From contig JANQJR010000035.1 of NCBI GenBank assembly GCA_028281525.1, forward strand, positions 124,001 to 188,000: 64,000 nucleotides of DNA, given 5' to 3'. The DNA is from Magnetovibrio sp. Its GTDB lineage: Bacteria; Pseudomonadota; Alphaproteobacteria; Rhodospirillales; Magnetovibrionaceae. The position numbers and the translations under genes are program-made. Every line of letters begins with the position of its first letter. Position 1 is the first letter of the stretch. This document shows positions 45,843 to 60,768 of the stretch, in pieces. The notes below the pieces were generated by a model. The model saw only the letters and a program-made list of their open reading frames with translations, had not been told where the DNA came from and did no database searches.

Positions 45843-46720
45843 CAGTCGCCTACGAATTCGGAGTACTGCGGATATCCAATGGTGGAGTACATGGAGCGGA
45901 CCAGGTTGTAGTCCTTATCCTCGATTGCGGTGAGGAACTTCATGCCCGCGTACTTCATGTTTTCTTCGTTGGTGGTGATGGCGTCGACGAAGTCTTGGGA
46001 GTGGCCGTCGAGCGCCGTTTGGATTTTCTTGATGGCGCTTTGATCGACGTGTGAGCCGGCCATCAGCACGTCGTTCGGCAGGTCGCCGGAACGGGCCAGG
46101 ATGCGGAACGCGCCCGGGGGCAGGGTGTCTTTGTCGCGGGCCTTGCCGACCCAGGAGCGATAGTTGTCGCCCAGCGCGTCGGCGGAGCCGTTCTTGATGG
46201 ACTCATGCATGATGTTGCGGGCCACAAATTTCAGGTTCACGTCCTTCTTCGGATCGATGCCGTAGTCCATCAGCAGCTGCGACGGACACAGGTGGCCGGA
46301 GGTGGAGCCCACGGATTTGAACACCACGTCCTTGCCCTTGAGCTGTTCCATCTGGGTGATGCCGCTGTCAGCCATGACAATGATGGCGCAGAAGTAGTCC
46401 GGACGCGAGAAGCCCGCGATCGGCTTGGCGTTTGTGCGCTTGTTCATAACGACGTATTCGGCGGGGCCGGTCAGCACGAAGTCGACTTTTTTGAACCTCA
46501 GCGCTTCGGCAGCGGCGGTACGGTTGTTGACAGGGAAGAATTCGAACTTCAGGCCGGACTTTTCTTCCAGAACCTTTTTGAACGGGCCCCATTCGACCTG
46601 CAGTTTTTCCAGGCCTTCGACATCGGTTACGGCGAATTTCAAAGTATCGGCGGCTTCGGCGGCGGTGACGGCGGCAGTGAACGCAGCCGCGATGGCGAAG
46701 CCCTTCAGGTGGCGGATCAT
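45842..46720 (-). CDS. phnD: PhnD, phosphonate-binding periplasmic protein
   Basis: 292 residues. Signal peptide about residues 1-23 (ending AAEAA). Binding motifs VNNRTAAAEALRFKKVDFVL, GPAEYVVMNKR and GSTSGHLCPSQLLMDYGID are typical. First gene of the phosphonate operon, preceded by a GGGAGAGC ribosome site. The 259 bp upstream, shared with the divergent receiver gene, should hold its promoter. No Pho box was recognised with confidence. Confidence 0.94.
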   Translation of the reverse strand: MIRHLKGFAIAAAFTAAVTAAEAADTLKFAVTDVEGLEKLQVEWGPFKKVLEEKSGLKFEFFPVNNRTAAAEALRFKKVDFVLTGPAEYVVMNKRTNAKPIAGFSRPDYFCAIIVMADSGITQMEQLKGKDVVFKSVGSTSGHLCPSQLLMDYGIDPKKDVNLKFVARNIMHESIKNGSADALGDNYRSWVGKARDKDTLPPGAFRILARSGDLPNDVLMAGSHVDQSAIKKIQTALDGHSQDFVDAITTNEENMKYAGMKFLTAIEDKDYNLVRSMYSTIGYPQYSEFVGD

Positions 46721-46979
46721 CAGGAAGCTCTCCCCTAGGAACGGTGGTGGGTATTTGGGCGATGACTACCGTTTTAGTCCTGGGGCGTAACCGAAATATG
46801 CAATGTGTATGTCACCTCCATAACATTGTTATAGACAAATGACGGATTGGTGCCTGTTCTCTGTATGGGCGTTTGTTTTCTGTATTTTGGTCTTGTTTAG
46901 AATGCGTTAGCAATCCTCGATCCATAATAGCCATATGCGATTCGCGACGAGACGATTCGCACCTAAAGGCTTGAGAAAT

Positions 46980-48053
46980 ATGGAAGAACAAAGCCTCCGC
47001 CATTGTTCCGTGTTGGTGATCGACGACAGCGCGTCGTCGCGCACGCTGCTGGCGACCACACTGCAAGACATCGGGGTGGGTATCGTCAACACCGTGCCCA
47101 GCGGAGTCGCGGCGATCGAACATTTGCGCCATTCCGCCTACAATGCCATCACCAGTCCGACACCGCCGGTGGATTTGATCATTTCCGAATGGGAGATGGA
47201 ACCGCTGGGCGGTATGATGCTGCTCAATTGGATCCGGCGCAACGTTGCTTCTCCCGACCGTTTCACCCGCACCGTGATCATGAGCGGGGAGTTGGATGCG
47301 GAAAAAGTGGAACGCGCCCGCACCGCCGGGGCCAATGCGGTGTTCGCCAAACCGTTCACCATCAACTCCATGCGCAAGCATCTCTTGAGCGTTCTGTTCG
47401 ACAATCCGCCGTTCTTCAAGACCGCATCCTATTTCGGTCCGGACCGCCGCCGCCATGCGCAAGAGGTGGTGTTGGAAGACCGCCGCCGAATCCGCAAACC
47501 CTATCTGGAAAAAATCGGCACCGGCGCGAACCCGGATGTGGGATGTTTCGATATGCCGCATTACTTAAGTGAGATTGCGGTGGGGCGGCCGCGCGAACGG
47601 ATCGATTTCGAAGAGCGCAACTTCGCCCATCAACTCCTCGCGCGCTTTAACGAAGATTATGCCGACTGGGTGCTGGGCGATGTGGAGGTGCTGCGCCTCG
47701 CCTTCAATTTGGCGGATGAAAATCCCGAGATGCGTGCGCGCAACATGTCCTTAATGACCAATTTGGTCACGCGCCTGGAACATGAAGGGGCGCTGATGGG
47801 CTATCCGTTGATATCCGCGTTCGCCCATACGCTCAACACCGCGATCCGCGCCGACGTTAGGCTGTGGCGTCAAACGTCGGAAATTTTCGATGCTGCGCTC
47901 AGCGGTCTGGACACTGTGGTGCGTCAAAACATCCGTGGCGACGGTGGTGCCGTTGGGAAGGCATTGAACGACTCGCTGGGTCGGCTCAACAAGAAGCTTT
48001 TATACCTGCATCCGCAAAACCTGCACCGCCAGGGCGTGGCGTTGTTACGTTGA
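46980..48053 (+). CDS. Receiver-domain protein with Glu at the phosphorylation site
   Basis: 357 residues from the ATG at 46980. Residues about 8-135 form a CheY-like receiver: acidic pair VIDDS (15-16), Lys in VFAKPF (124), but the usual Asp is Glu70 in DLIISEWEMEPLGG. The rest (about 140-357) is helical with an RRR/basic segment (FGPDRRRHAQEV) and no DNA-binding or enzyme motif I know. It resembles alphaproteobacterial proteins with a receiver plus a helical domain of unknown role. Glu may mimic phosphorylation. It is divergent from phnD. Confidence 0.75.
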   Translation: MEEQSLRHCSVLVIDDSASSRTLLATTLQDIGVGIVNTVPSGVAAIEHLRHSAYNAITSPTPPVDLIISEWEMEPLGGMMLLNWIRRNVASPDRFTRTVIMSGELDAEKVERARTAGANAVFAKPFTINSMRKHLLSVLFDNPPFFKTASYFGPDRRRHAQEVVLEDRRRIRKPYLEKIGTGANPDVGCFDMPHYLSEIAVGRPRERIDFEERNFAHQLLARFNEDYADWVLGDVEVLRLAFNLADENPEMRARNMSLMTNLVTRLEHEGALMGYPLISAFAHTLNTAIRADVRLWRQTSEIFDAALSGLDTVVRQNIRGDGGAVGKALNDSLGRLNKKLLYLHPQNLHRQGVALLR

Positions 48054-48067
48054 TGGGGTGAGACTTG

Positions 48068-48622
48068 TCAGCTGTGGCTTAGACGCACTTTCTTCAACCA
48101 GTCGAGGATTTCGGCATCCAAGTTCTGGGCCTTGCCGCTGGCGCAGTATCGTCCTTCGGTCATGCCTTCTGTGCCTCTGCCATTACGCAAGCTTAAGTGT
48201 GCGCCATAATTGCTTTGCATGAAAAAACAGGACTGATCATCTTCCTCTAGGGTAACGTAGTGGACCACGCCAATAGGCATATTGGTCGTTTGGATCGGGG
48301 AAATGTTTTGCGCTGCAGGGAAGATTTTGTTCACGCGCTTTAAGAAACGGCTGTCGGTTACGTTATAGAAACCGCCGAAAAAATAGCGCTCGTAAGCGTA
48401 CCAGCCACCCGTGAAATAAACCGTTTGACGCTCGTAGCTGCCTGCGGTGTAGATTCTCGCGCCTTTGAATTTGAAACCTTTGACGTCATTCAGTTCGACC
48501 GGAAACCGGATCAGGGTTTCGCTGGGATCAACTTCGCGCTTTGTTGTGTACGGTGTGGTTTGACAGGCCGCCAAGACAAGTACCGTTGCGACAACGGAAA
48601 TTTTTTTTATCTGCTGATACAT
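48068..48622 (-). CDS. Hypothetical lipoprotein
   Basis: 184 residues. The signal sequence ends LVLAACQTT, a lipobox, so it is probably lipid-anchored. The mature part is rich in Tyr and Phe (GGWYAYERYFFGGFYN) and has two further Cys (DQSCFFMQS, RYCASG). No known domain. It converges on the receiver gene with 14 bp between them. Base composition is somewhat more AT-rich than its neighbours. Confidence 0.65.
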   Translation of the reverse strand: MYQQIKKISVVATVLVLAACQTTPYTTKREVDPSETLIRFPVELNDVKGFKFKGARIYTAGSYERQTVYFTGGWYAYERYFFGGFYNVTDSRFLKRVNKIFPAAQNISPIQTTNMPIGVVHYVTLEEDDQSCFFMQSNYGAHLSLRNGRGTEGMTEGRYCASGKAQNLDAEILDWLKKVRLSHS

Positions 48623-48764
48623 GTTCAGCCCCCCTTAAACAAATCTGCTGCCCGGAAGTAACCTTTGCTCAATGGGCGTCATCATCCAAAACAAACGGTA
48701 ATCAAGCCGTCCGCTTGACACAACCCATAATGTGGCGGTTTTCGCCTGAGTGATTGTGAACTCC

Positions 48765-48802
48765 ATTTTATGTGGGCCGCTTTATTTTATGTGGGCCGCT
48801 TT
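48765..48802. repeat. Perfect 19-bp tandem duplication
   Basis: The 19 bases ATTTTATGTGGGCCGCTTT occur twice, head to tail, in the gap before the small ferredoxin gene. This looks like a slippage duplication; any regulatory effect is unknown. Confidence 0.9.
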
Positions 48803-48860
48803 GACGGCGGGTGGCGAGGCCGGGCTTGATTCCTGATCCCCTTTAGGCCATGTCTTAGCC

Positions 48861-49166
48861 ATGAGTGACAAAACCGATTCCCCACCACCCCGGGCCGCCA
48901 CCGTTTACGTTTGCACCAACCTACGTATGAGCGGCGCATCCTGCGCCGGGCAGAAATCCAAGGCGGTCCTGCAGGCCATGCAACGCCGCGCGGACGAACG
49001 CGCCCTGACGGGCCATCCGATGGTCACCGTACGTTCCAGCGTATGTTTGGGTTATTGCGGGGACGGGCCCAACGTGAAAGTCATCAACGGTGATTTTTAC
49101 CACCATGTCGGGCTCGACGATATCGATGCGATCTTGGATGCAGCGGAAAAGCCCAAGCGCGCCTGA
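48861..49166 (+). CDS. Thioredoxin-like (2Fe-2S) ferredoxin
   Basis: 101 residues. VYVCTNLRMSGASCAGQKS (CX9C) and SVCLGYCGDGPNVKV (CX3C) give the four ligands of the thioredoxin-fold [2Fe-2S] family. It is related to, but clearly different from, the nif gene at 25027. Function unknown; no operon partner close by. Confidence 0.82.
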   Translation: MSDKTDSPPPRAATVYVCTNLRMSGASCAGQKSKAVLQAMQRRADERALTGHPMVTVRSSVCLGYCGDGPNVKVINGDFYHHVGLDDIDAILDAAEKPKRA

Positions 49167-49270
49167 ATCGTATTAAGCCCCCGTATTTTAAGCCCCGTAT
49201 TGAGCCCGCCCGCCGGATGCGCTAAAACCGCTGATCCATATTTTTTCCATTATTCGGAGTGCGCAAGTCC

Positions 49271-50950
49271 ATGGCGTCGTACCAATACATTTACGTGATG
49301 AAAGGCCTCACCAAGGTGTTCCCCGGGGGCAAGGAAATCCTCAAGGGCATCACGCTGTCGTTTTTGCCGGGTGCGAAGATCGGTGTTTTGGGCCACAACG
49401 GCGCGGGTAAATCGACACTGTTGAAAATCATGGCCGGAATCGACACGGACTTCGGCGGCGAAGCCTGGGCGGCCGACGGCGTCAATGTCGGATACCTGGA
49501 ACAGGAACCGGAACTCGACAACAGCCTTACCGTCGTCGAAAACGTCATGCATGGCTTGGGTGAGACTAAGGATTTGCTGGACCGCTTCAACGAAATCTCC
49601 ATGAAGTTCGCCGAACCCATGGACGATGACGAGATGGCGAAACTGTTGGAAGAGCAGGGTGAGCTTCAAGAAAAGATCGACGCCTGCGACGGCTGGGAGC
49701 TGGAGCGCACCGTCGAAATCGCCATGGATGCACTGCGTTGCCCGCCCCCCGATCAGGAGGTCACCAACCTCTCGGGCGGCGAAAAGCGCCGCATTGCACT
49801 GTGCCGCCTGTTGCTGCAAAAGCCCGACATCCTGCTGCTGGACGAACCCACCAACCACTTGGACGCGGAATCGGTCGCATGGCTGGAGCGCCACCTGCGC
49901 GAATACGCGGGCACCGTGATGATCGTGACCCACGATCGCTACTTCCTGGATAATGTCACCGGTTGGATTTTGGAACTCGACCGCGGCCGCGGCATTCCTT
50001 ACGAAGGCAATTATTCCAGCTGGCTGGAACAGCAGGAAAAACGCCTTGCCCAGGAAGAGAAGGAAGAAACCGCCCGCCAGCGCACCCTCAAACACGAATT
50101 GGAATGGATTCGCCAAGGCGCCAAAGCGCGCCACGCCAAGTCCAAGGCGCGCATCGCGGCCTACGATGAGTTGCTCGCTCAGGACAAGGAAAAACGCATC
50201 GGCCAAGCGCAGATCACCATTCCCGCAGGGCCGCGCTTGGGATCGCTGGTGATCGAAGCGGAAGGCCTGCAAAAGGCTTTCGACGACAAGCTTTTGATCG
50301 ATGGGCTCGACTTCAAGCTGCCGCCGGGTGGCATTGTCGGCATCATCGGCGCAAACGGCGCGGGCAAGACCACCTTGTTTCGCATGATCACCGGACAGGA
50401 ACAGCCGGACGGCGGCTCACTTCGCCTGGGCGACACGGTGAAGCTCGGTTACGTGGATCAGAGCCGCGAAAACCTGGATGCGAACAAAAGCGTGTGGGAG
50501 GAAATCTCCAGCGGGCTCGATATCATCGATCTGGGCGGCAAGGAGGTCCAATCCCGCGCCTACGTGTCGTGGTTCAACTTCAAAGGCGGCGATCAGCAAA
50601 AGAAGGTCGGCCAGCTTTCGGGCGGTGAGCGCAACCGCGTGCATCTGGCGAAGATGCTGCAGACCGGCGCCAATGTGATCCTGCTGGACGAACCGACCAA
50701 CGATCTGGACGTCGATACGCTCCGCGGCCTCGAAGACGCGCTGCTCGACTTCGCCGGTTGCGCGGTGGTGATTTCCCACGATCGCTGGTTCCTGGATCGC
50801 ATCGCGACGCACATCCTGGCGTTCGAAGGCAACTCCGAAGTGGTGTGGTTCGAAGGCAATTTCTTTGATTACGAAGAAGACAAGAAAAAGCGCTTGGGTG
50901 ACGACGCGGTGGAGCCGCACCGAATCCAGTACAAGCCGCTGACGCGGTAA
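49271..50950 (+). CDS. ettA: EttA, energy-dependent translational throttle ATPase (ABC-F)
   Basis: 559 residues from the ATG at 49271. Two ABC domains: Walker [10 protein letters not shown] and GANGAGKTT; signatures [14 protein letters not shown] and [14 protein letters not shown]; a linker with [21 protein letters not shown]. The EttA-type arm and short C-terminus ([10 protein letters not shown]) distinguish it from Uup. It binds the ribosomal E site and gates the first elongation step by ATP/ADP ratio. Confidence 0.95.
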   Translation: MASYQYIYVMKGLTKVFPGGKEILKGITLSFLPGAKIGVLGHNGAGKSTLLKIMAGIDTDFGGEAWAADGVNVGYLEQEPELDNSLTVVENVMHGLGETKDLLDRFNEISMKFAEPMDDDEMAKLLEEQGELQEKIDACDGWELERTVEIAMDALRCPPPDQEVTNLSGGEKRRIALCRLLLQKPDILLLDEPTNHLDAESVAWLERHLREYAGTVMIVTHDRYFLDNVTGWILELDRGRGIPYEGNYSSWLEQQEKRLAQEEKEETARQRTLKHELEWIRQGAKARHAKSKARIAAYDELLAQDKEKRIGQAQITIPAGPRLGSLVIEAEGLQKAFDDKLLIDGLDFKLPPGGIVGIIGANGAGKTTLFRMITGQEQPDGGSLRLGDTVKLGYVDQSRENLDANKSVWEEISSGLDIIDLGGKEVQSRAYVSWFNFKGGDQQKKVGQLSGGERNRVHLAKMLQTGANVILLDEPTNDLDVDTLRGLEDALLDFAGCAVVISHDRWFLDRIATHILAFEGNSEVVWFEGNFFDYEEDKKKRLGDDAVEPHRIQYKPLTR

Positions 50951-50968
50951 GTTTGGACTTATGCTCCC

Positions 50969-51059
50969 TCGTCGTTCCCGTACCCGCCTGCGCGGGTACA
51001 GGCTCCGGCGGGCGCCTAGCTGTCCTATCCATGGATGCCTGCTTGCGCGCGAATGACGA
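50969..51059. repeat. REP-like palindromic element
   Basis: A 91-bp element with imperfect inverted ends: TCGTCGTTCCCG at the left and CGCGAATGACGA at the right. Inside is TACCCGC-N4-GCGGGTA (50981-50998) and the palindrome ATCCATGGAT (51028-51037). This is the form of degenerate intergenic repeats found in many copies in proteobacteria. Only one copy is visible here. Confidence 0.55.
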
Positions 51060-51070
51060 AAGAAACAACA

Positions 51071-51096
51071 AAGCCCGCTTCGTTGGAAGCGGGCTT
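51071..51096. terminator. Bidirectional terminator between ettA and mlaA
   Basis: AAGCCCGCTTC (51071-51081), loop GTTG, GAAGCGGGCTT (51086-51096): an 11-bp perfect stem between convergent genes. The leftward side is followed by a T-rich run, so it is the stronger direction (for mlaA). Confidence 0.8.
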
Positions 51097-51119
51097 GTGT
51101 TTGAAATATGTGGGGTTGC

Positions 51120-52028
51120 TCAGTTCTTCGTCGCCAGCACCGGATCGATTTCGTCCGGGTCGTCCATGGGGTCCATGGAGTACAAACCGGGCGTAGAGCC
51201 ATCGTTTTTCGACATGACGGGCAGGCCGCCGGTGCCTTTGGATTCGCCATTCCTGATCGCATCAGAACGGACCTGACGATACAAATCGCGCACGGCGGCG
51301 TAGTAGTCCAGCGAGGTCTTCTGCAGATCGTTGATCTCTTCCAGGTTACGGGCGCGGAAATCGACGGCTTCGGCCATAACGCGCTTGTACGGCACATATT
51401 CGCGGTCCGTGTTCTGGGCCCAATGCCACACCGGATCGGTCAGGGTGTCGACCACACGGCCCACCGCGTCGCGCGGGTTGGACGGGCCCAGGATCGGCAA
51501 CACCAGGTACGGGCCCTCACTCGCGCCCCAGGTCGCAAGCGTTTGCCCGAAGTCTTCCGCGTGATCGGGGTAGCCCATGTCGGTGGCCGGGTCGCCGAGA
51601 CCCAGGATACCGACCGTGGTGTTGATGGCGAAGCGCGACAGCGTATTCATGGCGCGGTCGCCTTCACCCTGCAAAACGTCGTTGAGCAGCACCACCGGGG
51701 TCTTCAAGTTGTTCAGGAAGTTGCCCACCCATTCCTGGATCGGCGGCGGCGTCATGCCCTTGTAGAACGTCGCGGCGGGGCGCACCAAAAGCGTATCCAG
51801 TCCGCGGTTGAATTCGAACATCACACGGTTGAGCGGTTCCAGAGGATCGTTGATTTCTTCGTATTCGGCGACCGCTTCCGGATCATTGGGGTCCGGCGCA
51901 CTGGCGCAGGCGGTGACCAGAAAGCCTGCCATCAGGACGACACTCAAGCGTACAAACACGGGGCGCACAAACACGGGACGCAAAGCGCCAAACAGGCCGT
52001 TCAGAAAGGTGCGCTCAGTGTCGGTCAT
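51120..52028 (-). CDS. mlaA: MlaA (VacJ) outer-membrane lipoprotein
   Basis: 302 residues from the ATG at 52026-52028 with a GGAG ribosome site. Lipobox LVTACAS near residue 40. The MlaA core is clear: EEINDPLEPLNRVMFEFN, ATDMGYPDHAEDFGQTLATWG, GPYLVLPILGPSNPRDAVG. It works with the Mla system to remove phospholipids from the outer leaflet. An odd in-frame repeat RPVFVRPVFVR precedes the lipobox, from a short DNA duplication. Confidence 0.93.
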   Translation of the reverse strand: MTDTERTFLNGLFGALRPVFVRPVFVRLSVVLMAGFLVTACASAPDPNDPEAVAEYEEINDPLEPLNRVMFEFNRGLDTLLVRPAATFYKGMTPPPIQEWVGNFLNNLKTPVVLLNDVLQGEGDRAMNTLSRFAINTTVGILGLGDPATDMGYPDHAEDFGQTLATWGASEGPYLVLPILGPSNPRDAVGRVVDTLTDPVWHWAQNTDREYVPYKRVMAEAVDFRARNLEEINDLQKTSLDYYAAVRDLYRQVRSDAIRNGESKGTGGLPVMSKNDGSTPGLYSMDPMDDPDEIDPVLATKN

Positions 52029-52406
52029 GCAAGGCTCCGTCACAAAAACATGGCGCGCTGTCACATTCGAACGCACCATAATTCTCGTTTAATCATTCGC
52101 GGCGCGCACAGCACACGCCTCCCCCAATTTCCGTTCTTCCGGTGTCCACCCTATGGTGTAAGGCGTTCAAGACCGGAACTTAAATGGCATTTTCACCACA
52201 CCTTACCGAATTAGCATACGACTCACCTGAAAACCAGCGCCCTGTTGCCAAAAATGCGCACACGCCGAGCCGTGTGGCAAAAATACAACACGAAGTCATC
52301 TATTTGTCTTAGGGCGGTGCGACTTTGCTATGGACACATTAACAATCAATGCATATAAAGATATCATTATATCAATATGTCGTATTGAGTTGAGGCGGCG
52401 GTATTC
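52029..52406. other. Divergent promoter region between mlaA and the ArsR-methyltransferase gene
   Basis: 378 bp with no supported gene. Its right part is strongly AT-rich (about 52320-52390) and contains the near-palindrome at 52354-52371. The left part should contain the mlaA promoter. Confidence 0.5.
52354..52371. promoter_or_regulatory. Probable ArsR-type operator before the metF operon
   Basis: TATAAAGATATCATTATA is palindromic over 18 bp apart from one symmetric pair. A further ATATCA repeat follows (to 52375). ArsR-family regulators bind such AT-rich dyads, and the next gene encodes one, so autoregulation is likely. Confidence 0.5.
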
Positions 52407-54283
<1,877 letters not shown>

Positions 54284-54328
54284 AGCGCCCGAAATAACAC
54301 CCGAAAGCAAGAAACGAGTTTGCATATC

Positions 54329-58027
<3,699 letters not shown>

Positions 58028-58049
58028 GATATTGGAGGAGGTTTCGCAT

Positions 58050-58334
58050 ATGGATTTGCAAAGACTTGCAGCAGTAGCAACTGTTGTTGCTGCTGGTTTT
58101 GCGATTTTGTCTTACTTTAGCAATAACTCCGGGGGTGTAATCATAAATAAGAGTTCCCCTAGCGTAATTGTAGAGGGTGGTAGCGCCTACGCTAGTGGTG
58201 GAGGAAACGCAACGTCGACCAACTCTGTCACTGTAATCGATAATAGTATTGCTGTTTCAGGCGACGGCTCTGTAGTCGTCGGGCCTGGGACTAATGTGAA
58301 TATCCGAACGTACAACAAATCGCTTAATGACTAG
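58050..58334 (+). CDS. Small membrane-anchored orphan protein with Gly/Ser/Asn-rich tail
   Basis: 94 residues, with a strong GGAGGAGG ribosome site. One hydrophobic segment (about 6-23) is followed by a tail rich in Gly, Ser, Asn and Val with alternating pattern (INKSSPSVIVEGGSAYASGG, then VIDNSIAVSGDGSVVVGPG). This hints at beta-helix-type repeats such as in surface adhesin heads. It is AT-richer than metH before and the next gene after. It overlaps the next gene by 8 bp. I recognise no family. Confidence 0.6.
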   Translation: MDLQRLAAVATVVAAGFAILSYFSNNSGGVIINKSSPSVIVEGGSAYASGGGNATSTNSVTVIDNSIAVSGDGSVVVGPGTNVNIRTYNKSLND

Positions 58335-59622
58335 CTCACTCACTGAAGGTTTAGTTCGCCTGATTCGCGCCAAGGACGTTACACAGGACGACTTGGATGC
58401 GGCGGCGTTTTTCACGCTCGATGCCGCGGCCAATGCCGTCGGCGGGCGCTCGAGTGCGCCGGGCCGGACCTTGTTGCAATGGGCGGGCGATGTGTCGCCG
58501 CATGATGCCGGACGGCGGGCGCTGATGATGGGCGCGCTCACCCATATTTTGGAGATGGACGATCTGCACCGCGCCTCGGTCGTGCATCCAGGTTGTGTGG
58601 TGGTGCCGGCGGCGTTCGCGCTTTCCGGTGGCGATGGCCGCGATTTTTTAACGGCGGTTCTCCATGGGTTCGAAGCCGCCTGCCGGGTCGGCATGGCGGT
58701 GGGCAAAGCGCACTATAAAATCTGGCATTCCACCGCAACCTGCGGGCCGTTCGGCTCCGCCATGGCGGGGGCGCATTTGTTGGGGTTGAACGACGACGAG
58801 GCCGTGCATGCGTTGGGCAATGCGGGCACCCAGTCGGCGGGGCTGTGGCAGTTCATGGAAACGGGCGCGATGAGCAAGCATCTGCACGCGGGCCGGGGGG
58901 CGGAGGCGGGTGTGGTCGCCGCACAGCTGGCGAGGCAGGGCTTCACGGGCCCGCCGAAGGTGTTGGAGGGTGAACAGGGGCTGTTCGCGGGCGCGTGCCC
59001 CGATGCGGACCCGGATGCGGTTTTGCGCGACCCGGATCACCGCTGGCAGCTTCACGAAAGTTCCATCAAACCGTGGCCGTCGTGCCGTCATACGCATCCC
59101 AGTATCGACGCGGCATTGGAGCTTTCAGACCGGATCGACGATCCTGCGCACATTGTCCATGTAACGGTCGAAGGTTACGAGTCCGTGCGCGACGTGTGCG
59201 ACCGACCCACGCCAGGGAGCGTCTATGAAGCCAAATTTTCCATCCAGCACTGCGTGGCCGCCGCGCTTACGGATGGACAGGTGGATTTCGATTCCTTCGA
59301 ACAGGATGCCCGCGACAATTTGGCGGACGTGCGGGCCAAAGTCGGTCTGAACATCATGGAACCTTTCGTTCGCGCGTATCCTCAGGACTGGGGCAGCGCC
59401 GTCGAGGTGGAAATGGCCGATGGCACACGCCACCGGGTGGAGCGGAACCATTGCAAAGGCGATCCCGAGGCCCAATTGACGCAAGACGAGCTGCGTGCCA
59501 AATCCCAGATGCTGATGCGTCTGGACGGCATCAAGGAGCCGGATGGCTTGATCGATGCGGTTTTCAATATGGCGAATGGCGGCCCTGTTCCCGATTTGGT
59601 GGCTTTTGCGGAATTCATTTGA
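58327..59622 (+). CDS. MmgE/PrpD family protein
   Basis: 431 residues. Typical segments are LTHILEMDDLHRASVVHPG, GKAHYKIWHSTATCGPFGSAMAG, KHLHAGRGAEAGVVAAQLA and KPWPSCRHTHPSIDAALEL. The family includes 2-methylcitrate dehydratase and related isomerases, but no prp genes are nearby, so the substrate is open. The start overlaps the small gene before it. Confidence 0.88.
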   Translation: MTSSLTEGLVRLIRAKDVTQDDLDAAAFFTLDAAANAVGGRSSAPGRTLLQWAGDVSPHDAGRRALMMGALTHILEMDDLHRASVVHPGCVVVPAAFALSGGDGRDFLTAVLHGFEAACRVGMAVGKAHYKIWHSTATCGPFGSAMAGAHLLGLNDDEAVHALGNAGTQSAGLWQFMETGAMSKHLHAGRGAEAGVVAAQLARQGFTGPPKVLEGEQGLFAGACPDADPDAVLRDPDHRWQLHESSIKPWPSCRHTHPSIDAALELSDRIDDPAHIVHVTVEGYESVRDVCDRPTPGSVYEAKFSIQHCVAAALTDGQVDFDSFEQDARDNLADVRAKVGLNIMEPFVRAYPQDWGSAVEVEMADGTRHRVERNHCKGDPEAQLTQDELRAKSQMLMRLDGIKEPDGLIDAVFNMANGGPVPDLVAFAEFI

Positions 59623-59951
59623 GAAATGTGGATGCAGAGCGTCCGCCATCCAGATGAAAAAAAAGCCGTCCCGGGAAATCCCGGAGACGGCTTGAAGTTG
59701 ACGAACAAGCGGGAGGTAAAAAAAACTCCATCGGTCCACGCCGTTACCGCAGGGGACACGCCCGGGGGCGATGTCCACGCCAGCGGCCCTGGCGCTCATC
59801 ATACGCGCTGTCACGAAAGACCCCTCACACGGGCGCTTCGCAACGACCCTATAAGTTTCCCTTGAGCCTGCTTATTTTGCAAGAAAATTGTGTAAATTAT
59901 AATGATCCTAAAGTGCCGCTGGAGGAGAGGGATGTCGTGCGGCTTTGGGAG
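59623..59951. other. Intergenic region without a gene
   Basis: 329 bp between two convergent genes. The only clear element is the hairpin at 59663-59692. The rest contains short frames without ribosome sites or protein-like composition, and an AT-rich patch about 59875-59905. Confidence 0.5.
59657..59692 (-). terminator. Rho-independent terminator, strongest leftward
   Basis: AAGCCGTC (59663-59670) pairs with GACGGCTT (59685-59692), with an inner CCGGGA/CCCGG stem. Eight A precede it on the plus strand, that is eight T after the stem when read leftward. It suits the end of the leftward hemerythrin transcript. Confidence 0.75.
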
Positions 59952-60446
59952 TCAGGCGGAGGGTTTGGCCGATGCGGTGGCGTGCAGGGGGTGATTTTGC
60001 GGTCCGACCACACCTTTTTCGATGAGGAAGGAGACGAACTGCAAATCGCCCTTGACCACATCCTCGATCAAGAGCGTCGCCATTTCATCGAAGCAGCGCT
60101 CGATATGGTCGGGTTTGCTCATGTCCATGCACAGCACTTTGACCGATTTGGCTTTGAGAATCAGTTCCTGGTGGAACGCGATGTGGTCGTCGAGTCCCGG
60201 ATAGCCGAGTTCCGCCAGCAGGTCTTCTTCGGTCTTGAAGTGATCCATGCAGACTTGCAAAAAGTCGTCCAGAAACGCGGCGCACTGGTCGTAATTGCCG
60301 GCGCGGATGGCCGCCGAAACCTCGTTGATGGCGTGTACGATCTTGCGGTGTTCCGCATCGATCACGGGGTGGCCCGTGATGAAGGTTTCCAAAAGCTCGA
60401 TTTTCATATCAAGGGACCACTCTTCATCTTTGCCGCGCGCGCGCAT
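59952..60446 (-). CDS. Bacteriohemerythrin
   Basis: 164 residues (151 if the ATG at 60407 is used; neither start has a clear ribosome site). The di-iron pattern can be followed: TGHPVIDAEHRKIV, MDHFKTEEDLL and GLDDHIAFHQELI. It is different from the nif-region hemerythrin at 10972. A tail of about 25 residues after the bundle is unconserved. Oxygen-binding protein; role not evident. Confidence 0.87.
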   Translation of the reverse strand: MRARGKDEEWSLDMKIELLETFITGHPVIDAEHRKIVHAINEVSAAIRAGNYDQCAAFLDDFLQVCMDHFKTEEDLLAELGYPGLDDHIAFHQELILKAKSVKVLCMDMSKPDHIERCFDEMATLLIEDVVKGDLQFVSFLIEKGVVGPQNHPLHATASAKPSA

Positions 60447-60501
60447 TTGATTTTTCTAATATTAACCCGAACAGGCGCAGGAAGGAAGGACGCGTTGGGG
60501 A

Positions 60502-60768
60502 CTATTCGCCCACCACGTAGAGGCAACCTTGGGAGCCAATCCGGGCGCGGTGAACCTGGCCCGCGGGCACGTCGAAACGGTCGCCCGGGCGGTAAGTTAC
60601 GATTTTGCCTTCAGAAGTAATGGTGATTTCGCCTTCCAGCACCACGTGCGCGGTTTCGCCCGCGTGGGTGTGGTCGGGATATGTTGCGCCGGGGCCGTCA
60701 CGCCAAACGAACACGTGCACGTACCCTTCGTCTTTGAGTTGGCGGATGATGGTATCCGGATCGGTCAT
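60502..60768 (-). CDS. Small cupin-domain protein
   Basis: 88 residues. Cupin motif 1 DHTHAGETAHVVLEGEI and motif 2 PGDRFDVPAGQVHRARIG are present, with His residues suited to metal binding. Single-domain cupins of this size have varied roles. The start overlaps the end of the upstream small gene (ATGA). Confidence 0.8.
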   Translation of the reverse strand: MTDPDTIIRQLKDEGYVHVFVWRDGPGATYPDHTHAGETAHVVLEGEITITSEGKIVTYRPGDRFDVPAGQVHRARIGSQGCLYVVGE

